From Liolophura sinensis (lineage: Eukaryota > Mollusca > Polyplacophora > Chitonida > Chitonidae): DNA of 12,875 bases. The notes under the pieces are model-generated. The model was not told the DNA's origin. It searched no databases and saw nothing but the letters and a program-made list of their open reading frames with translations. The stretch is from contig NC_088295.1 of the NCBI RefSeq assembly GCF_032854445.1, forward strand, positions 37,980,510 to 37,993,384, given 5' to 3'. The number at the start of each line of letters is the position of its first letter. Within the stretch, counting starts at the first letter, position 1. A program made the translations under genes and the position numbers. Positions 10,501 to 12,875 of the stretch are shown here, one piece after another.

Positions 10501-12532
10501 AAATGGGGAAAGCAACACAGATTTAGTACATTTACTCAACCCATGTGAGCACAGTTAGGCCTTTTATTTTTTTTACCATCTTGGTCGTGAAAATAATGGC
10601 TGACTACTTAGGCTTGTCACGGGCCTATCCATTGACGATCGAAGTCAAACACTATGCATATAGGATTCAAATGCAATTCAGTGTTTATCCAAAAATTTGA
10701 GTGTTTGAATTGTACCACCGAATATAGGGGTTTAAAATGGATGTGTAAGTTTCCCTGAAATAGCATTTATACCTAGTCATAAATTCTGCAGCATGGCAAA
10801 ATTTTTCCTAGATTTACTGACTGGTCAGTAGGGCGAGTTCATAGGGCGAGTTAAGTAGCATGTCAGGACAAGCACTATGCAAATTTCTCAATATTGTTGT
10901 TTTTGTTGTTCACAGACCAAAGAAAGTGAAATATTTGTCAGCAAAGAGGAGGCCAATGGAGATTATTCATTTAGTTTATTAAACCCAGTAAGTGTTCGGC
11001 GTGATAAATTAGATAAGATTTGTTGATGGGTTGCATGCTGTGTACATCCATCATTTAGTGTCTACACAAGTAGACACTAAATCTACATGTACATGTAGTA
11101 TATAAGTAAACATATATTACATAATATGTTTCTCTGTAAACATCCCCTACACAGACAAATGGCCTTGCAGTTTAGAATACCATGTTACTTACTTCATCAC
11201 CATTATCTTAAGGGAATATTTTGTTACTGACAAATGTGTATTGCAACATTTTGTCACTGAAGCAAAGATTGTAACCCTGAGGTTACTGAGTTCACTCTTG
11301 TTTGCCTGAAGAGTTGTAGTAAAACTTTATTACTGTAGAATACTTGCATCCTGCATTAGATCCAGTTCTTTTCTTTAGAGCCCTGATAGTTATCCTTGAG
11401 TAGTAGAGTTCATATTAAACTCCGAGATGGTTAGAGTGCTCGTGCAGCGCAATCATCAGTGCAGTCGCTTTGAGTTCAATTCCAGCTTTTGCTGGCTTCG
11501 TCCCTGGCTGTACATGGGAAGGTCTGCCGGAAGCCTACAGAGGGTCGTGGGTTTCCCCTGGGCCCTGCTCGGTTTCCTCCCACTGTAAAGTTGGTCGCTG
11601 TGAAATATACAGTGTAAAACACTAATCAAATAAATAATTTAATAAACTGTTAAATCTTCAATAATTTTATGTTCTGCAGTGATGAGGTCAGTATAAAAGT
11701 GCCATAATCTGTGTGTTTTTTGTTTTAAGGATCTGACAAGGATAGGGCCTGGATTGGAAGCACTCAAAGCTGTGGCTCTGGCAAGTCGGAACTCTGATAT
11801 CAAGGCTCCATCATATGTAGACTGTAAGAAATTACCTAAGTATCACCTTTCTGATGTGAAACTTTATTATCATTAAAACCATAGTCTTTTTTTTTTATAG
11901 AGTTCCTTTTCATAAAGACCGCTTTGGTTGTTTAGTGGTTAGAGCATCCGCCTCAAGGCCGAGAGAACCGAGAAGATCTGTCAGCAACCTGCAGATGGTC
12001 GTGGCTTTCCCTCGGGCTGTGTCCGGTTTCCACCCACCGTAATGCTGGCCGCATCTTATAAATGAAATATTCTTGAGTACGGCATAAAACACCAATCAAA
12101 TAAAGAAATAAATAAATAAATCAGTCTAATTCTTAGACCTGCATTTTCCGGATTACCCTGGTGCCATTTTTTTTTGGTGCCTATGTGGCAATTAATTATT
12201 GTCTTGCATAAAGTTTGCTGGAGGAAATGAATAATTTTTCTCTCCTGAAGTTGTAAGAATTTTAAAAGATAGCTTCTACTGTAAGAAAAATAAGAGATTA
12301 GAAAAACTGCCCACTGTGTGAAATATTCTTGACTAGAGTTTTAAACCAACATAATGAATAACTAAATCGTGAACTAGTTATGCTACACATTAAATATTGA
12401 GCCAAATTATGTATGTGTCAGCAGCAACCATTCTGAATTGAATTTCTTTTTTGCAGCAAAAAGCAGCAGAAGTACAAAGAGAAGATTTCCGGTAGATTAT
12501 CAGCAGCTCCAGGGGTCACGGGCAAAAAGAAG
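4484..12532 (+). CDS. ASH2L: ASH2 / ASH2L, Set1/MLL (COMPASS) histone H3K4 methyltransferase subunit, nine exons, 3' end outside window
   Basis: ASH2 is a core WRAD subunit (WDR5-RBBP5-ASH2L-DPY30) that stimulates H3K4 methylation by Set1/MLL enzymes in the nucleus. Nine exons (4484-4530, 5485-5898, 6472-6561, 7389-7477, 8129-8208, 8648-8743, 10916-10987, 11730-11823, 12457-12532) join in frame to 352 codons plus two bases. Residues 1-151 are acidic, S/T/E/Q-rich and probably disordered. Residues 152-200 form an atypical PHD finger with a full ligand set C152, C154, C167, C170, H175, C178, C197, C200. Residues about 205-280 match the winged-helix region (MCLTAVANL, FSKDKDIIPYIDKHWE, LTWHNTVLKTM). 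Residues 328-352 are a basic linker, possibly a nuclear localisation signal. The DPY30-binding SPRY domain should follow to the right. The start ATG has a strong Kozak context (gaccATGG). PHD and winged-helix residues align closely with fly and human proteins as I remember them. Confidence 0.95.
4531..5484 (+). other. ASH2 intron 1 (954 bp)
   Basis: The donor is GC|gtatgt and the acceptor is ttctttttttattag. The last 371 bp (5114-5484) are open in the same frame as exon 2 and begin with an ATG at 5114. I treat them as intron because a typical pyrimidine-rich acceptor precedes exon 2 and the extra peptide is unlike ASH2. A 63-codon minus-strand frame (4655-4846) is unrecognised. Confidence 0.7.
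5485..5898 (+). CDS. ASH2L: ASH2 exon 2, acidic N-terminal region and first PHD cysteines
   Basis: The exon has 414 bases, phase 2 at both ends. It encodes about 138 residues rich in E, D, S, T, Q and K with no large hydrophobic segment, as expected for the poorly conserved disordered N-terminus of ASH2. It ends ENCY plus TG, so the first two PHD zinc ligands (C152, C154) straddle the exon 2/3 junction. The donor is TATTG|gtaaac. Its length is a multiple of three, so skipping would keep the frame but lose C152. Confidence 0.88.
5899..6471 (+). other. ASH2 intron 2 (573 bp)
   Basis: The intron is bounded by gtaaac and a tttcttttcag acceptor. More than half is occupied by a diverged tandem duplication (5962-6303). 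No gene is visible inside. Confidence 0.8.
5962..6303. repeat. Diverged tandem duplication, unit about 160-185 bp
   Basis: Copy 1 (about 5962-6133) and copy 2 (about 6147-6303) share ordered blocks. These are gtttatta (5962 / 6147), ggctctNtgta (6001 / 6192), tagattacaa, ttcagattttagaa, aactgctgtca, atatgtgaaNggtatga and a final taaata. Copy 2 is shorter through an internal deletion of the ttctctactcataaat part. The order and spacing rule out chance. The origin may be an old local duplication or two copies of an unknown element. Confidence 0.75.
6472..6561 (+). CDS. ASH2L: ASH2 exon 3, PHD core
   Basis: The exon has 90 bases, phase 2 at both ends. It encodes CGKGRNLGTVELQCAVCLRW and then YHNECINCYVG, carrying PHD ligands C154 (split codon), C167, C170, H175 and C178. 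The acceptor is tttcttttcag|TGGG and the donor is GTTGG|gtacgt. VELQC is identical to human ASH2L and NECI to many PHD fingers, as remembered. Confidence 0.95.
6562..7388 (+). other. ASH2 intron 3 (827 bp)
   Basis: The intron is bounded by gtacgt and a catttacag acceptor. It contains a SINE copy at about 6688-6975. A cysteine-bearing 75-codon frame at 7045-7272 begins with a non-ATG codon and is not supported as a gene. Confidence 0.8.
6688..6975 (+). mobile_element. tRNA-derived SINE (mollusc-type body), intron 3
   Basis: The tRNA-like head has an A box tagcacagttgg (6697-6708) and a B box gggtcgagtc (6751-6760) with 54 bp between their starts, in the range of pol III SINE heads. The body contains ttccttgcttggcgttcagc (6794-6813) and cgactggttgacc (6828-6840), words I remember from SINEs widespread in gastropod and bivalve genomes. 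The copy is diverged and the 3' boundary is uncertain; no A-tail or target-site duplication was found. The B box lacks one T of the consensus GGTTCGA, so pol III activity is unlikely. Confidence 0.75.
7389..7477 (+). CDS. ASH2L: ASH2 exon 4, end of PHD finger
   Basis: The exon has 89 bases. The acceptor is catttacag|GACATG and the donor is ACAGCAA|gtaagt. It encodes TCMPYMTNYQFGCKRCNATK and then VESFTRRTA, supplying the last PHD ligand pair C197 and C200. PYMTNYQF corresponds to PFMTNYSF of human ASH2L. It begins in phase 2 and ends in phase 1. Confidence 0.95.
7478..8128 (+). other. ASH2 intron 4 (651 bp)
   Basis: AT-rich intron with donor gtaagt and acceptor gttttcag, and a 14-T run near 7921-7934. 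The exon 4 frame stays open to 7617 past the donor. That reading has no ASH2 similarity and is intron read-through. Nothing else is recognised. Confidence 0.8.
8129..8208 (+). CDS. ASH2L: ASH2 exon 5, winged-helix region
   Basis: The exon has 80 bases. The acceptor is gttttcag|CCTTC and the donor is GACAAG|gtaatc. It encodes T(split)FSQMCLTAVANLAHQHPN and then TVMFSKDK, matching LKEMCLSALANL and KTMFSKDK in human ASH2L. It begins the winged-helix fold that contacts DNA in the human protein, and it ends in phase 0. Confidence 0.95.
8209..8647 (+). other. ASH2 intron 5 (439 bp)
   Basis: AT-rich intron between gtaatc and a gtttctatcag acceptor. The phrase attgaagactta recurs at about 8440 and 8501. 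No gene, repeat element or RNA is recognised. Confidence 0.8.
8648..8743 (+). CDS. ASH2L: ASH2 exon 6, winged-helix region
   Basis: The exon has 96 bases, phase 0 at both ends, with acceptor ctatcag|GACATC and donor AACAATG|gtaggt. It encodes DIIPYIDKHWENLTSMPRRV and then KLTWHNTVLKTM. This corresponds to DIIPFIDKYWECMTT and MTWPNNIVKTM of human ASH2L; the MPRR form resembles the fly protein. As a symmetric exon it could be skipped without a frame shift. Confidence 0.96.
8997..9023. repeat. T13-G-T13 homopolymer tract
   Basis: Two runs of thirteen T separated by one G, followed by GTTTG. It may be the reverse complement of a retroelement A-tail or simple slippage; no element body could be attached to it. 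Confidence 0.9.
9142..9195. repeat. Tandem repeat, 2 x 27 bp
   Basis: Two adjacent 27-bp copies (9142-9168 and 9169-9195) of ttttaaatgcYgactttaac followed by ctgRtaY, differing at three positions. A small local duplication in intron 6. Confidence 0.93.
9328..9347. repeat. 20-bp perfect palindrome
   Basis: ATATACTTTTAAAAGTATAT equals its own reverse complement. One arm, aaaagtatat, also occurs at 9238-9247, about 90 bp upstream. AT-rich, intronic, no assigned role. Confidence 0.9.
10916..10987 (+). CDS. ASH2L: ASH2 exon 7
   Basis: The exon has 72 bases, phase 0 at both ends, with acceptor gttgttcacag|ACC and donor AACCCA|gtaagt. It encodes TKESEIFVSKEEANGDYSFS and then LLNP. This corresponds to the CKERDVFLVKE and GLLDQ segment of human ASH2L, but the intervening loop is shorter here. 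It is skippable in frame. Confidence 0.92.
11053..11082. repeat. Perfect 13-bp inverted repeat with 4-base loop
   Basis: The arms are atttagtgtctac (11053-11065) and gtagacactaaat (11070-11082), with loop acaa. A second inverted repeat, aaacatat (11108-11115) / atatgttt (11124-11131), follows. Between them, the 15-mer gtacatgtagtatat (11089-11103) recurs at 12794-12808. The cluster may be the remnant of a small foldback element. Confidence 0.9.
11422..11642 (+). mobile_element. tRNA-derived SINE with A/T-rich tail, intron 7
   Basis: The head has A-box-like ggttagagtgc (11429-11439) and B-box-like gagttcaattcc (11472-11483). The body includes ggtcgtgggtttcccc (11543-11558) and cggtttcctccca (11570-11582). 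The tail is aaacactaatcaaataaata. The body and tail match words I remember from a very common mollusc SINE. A possible 6-bp target duplication, taaact, lies at 11416-11421 and 11643-11648. Full-length but diverged. Confidence 0.8.
11730..11823 (+). CDS. ASH2L: ASH2 exon 8
   Basis: The exon has 94 bases. The acceptor is gttttaag|GATCTG and the donor is GTAGACT|gtaaga. It encodes DLTRIGPGLEALKAVALASR and then NSDIKAPSYVD plus one base. DLTRIGP corresponds to DLSNIGP of human ASH2L; the rest is the variable linker before the SPRY domain. Skipping would shift the frame. It is flanked by two SINEs in the same orientation. Confidence 0.9.
11824..12456 (+). other. ASH2 intron 8 (633 bp)
   Basis: The donor is gtaaga and the acceptor aatttcttttttgcag. 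It contains a SINE at 11921-12121. The rest is AT-rich with no gene seen. Confidence 0.8.
11921..12121 (+). mobile_element. tRNA-derived SINE, internally deleted, intron 8
   Basis: The copy has the A-box part of a tRNA-like head (tagtggttagagcatccgcc, 11933-11952) but no B box. It then joins the same body as the intron 7 copy: ggtcgtggctttccctcggg (11997-12016), taatgctggccgc, ttcttgagtacggc, accaatcaaataaa and an (AAAT)n tail. The distance from ggttagag to ggtcgtgg is 60 bp here against 114 bp in the intron 7 copy, so about 54 bp including the B box are missing. The body and tail are closer to the remembered mollusc consensus, suggesting a younger insertion. Confidence 0.82.
12457..12532 (+). 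CDS. ASH2L: ASH2 exon 9, basic linker before SPRY
   Basis: The exon has 76 bases. The acceptor is tttttgcag|CAAAAAG and the donor is AAAAGAAG|gtactt. It encodes SKSSRSTKRRFPVDYQQLQG and then SRAKR plus two bases. This lysine/arginine-rich stretch resembles the GRGAKRKQQ basic region of human ASH2L and could serve as a nuclear localisation signal. The donor is weaker than the others, so the 3' edge is the least certain. Later AGs at 12463, 12466 and 12469 would break the frame. Confidence 0.82.
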
Positions 12533-12875
12533 GTACTTCATGATGTCTACATGTAAAAATGTTTGAAAAGGCTCCGTGTCAAGTTTAGTGTGATAATATA
12601 TTTTACCGACAAGAGATAATATATGACTTGTGGCAAATGTTAGTTCCAATACTTTAGTATTTAAACATGCCTCGTCCCTTACAAATAAAGATAAAACTTT
12701 AGGATTATTAAAAAAATGTGTTATTATTTTTTTTTATTCTCAGCAATGCAATAAATTGTACATTTTTGCCATTTCAACAATTTATATGTATATGTACATG
12801 TAGTATATGAAGTTCTGTGCTTTACAATACATCTCTCATTAGCATTTTATGTGTGTCATAATTTGAGTGGCGTGG
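12533..12875 (+). other. ASH2 intron 9, partial
   Basis: AT-rich sequence after the exon 9 donor, with a poly(T) run and ACATGTA words. No SPRY-encoding exon is recognisable before the window edge. Confidence 0.7.

Larger units (their letters stand above)
8744..10915 (+). other. ASH2 intron 6 (2,172 bp)
   Basis: This is the longest ASH2 intron here. It holds a poly(T) pair (8997-9023), a 27-bp tandem repeat (9142-9195), a 20-bp palindrome (9328-9347), a 12-bp palindrome TGGGATATCCCA (9904-9915) and an 11-bp repeat tagggcgagtt (10829-10839, 10842-10852). A 124-codon minus-strand open frame (10165-10539) has no ATG start and no recognised homologue. Confidence 0.75.
10988..11729 (+). other. 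ASH2 intron 7 (742 bp)
   Basis: The donor is gtaagt and the acceptor tttttgttttaag. It contains the hairpin cluster at 11053-11131 and a SINE at 11422-11642. The remainder is AT-rich with no gene seen. Confidence 0.8.

Overview
This window is eukaryotic nuclear DNA, AT-rich and intron-rich, from an invertebrate animal. It is most likely a mollusc or another lophotrochozoan. That placement rests on three tRNA-derived SINE copies whose bodies match, from memory, elements common in mollusc genomes, and on the many ACATGTA words scattered through the introns. No bacterial-style gene, operon, CRISPR array, tRNA or rRNA gene was seen.

The window holds the 5' parts of two conserved genes in head-to-head orientation, with 497 bp between their start codons. 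On the left, on the minus strand, are the first two coding exons (3875-3986 and 686-804) of an AAK1/BMP2K-family (Numb-associated) protein kinase, separated by a 3.1 kb intron; the rest lies beyond position 1. On the right, on the plus strand, are nine exons (4484-12532) of the Set1/MLL complex subunit ASH2 (ASH2L). All nine join in frame across GT-AG introns to give 352 codons plus two bases. They cover an acidic disordered N-terminus, a complete C4HC3-type atypical PHD finger, the winged-helix region and a basic linker. The SPRY domain and the stop codon lie beyond the right edge.

The 497 bp gap is visibly richer in CpG than its flanks and looks like a bidirectional TATA-less housekeeping promoter. 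It contains a perfect TCTCGCGAGA palindrome (BANP-type), a second near match, a CACGTG E-box and a YY1-type AAGATGGCG. Short upstream ORFs and an out-of-frame upstream ATG constrain where each transcript can start.

The introns hold three SINEs (intron 3, intron 7, intron 8), a diverged tandem duplication in intron 2, a short tandem repeat and a 20-bp palindrome in intron 6, a 13-bp-stem hairpin in intron 7 and another 20-bp palindrome in the kinase intron. Two SINEs in the same orientation flank ASH2 exon 8. I found no convincing new multi-gene system. The items most worth a second look are the shared promoter, the fully preserved PHD zinc-ligand set, the open frame that runs upstream of ASH2 exon 2, and the SINE pair around exon 8.
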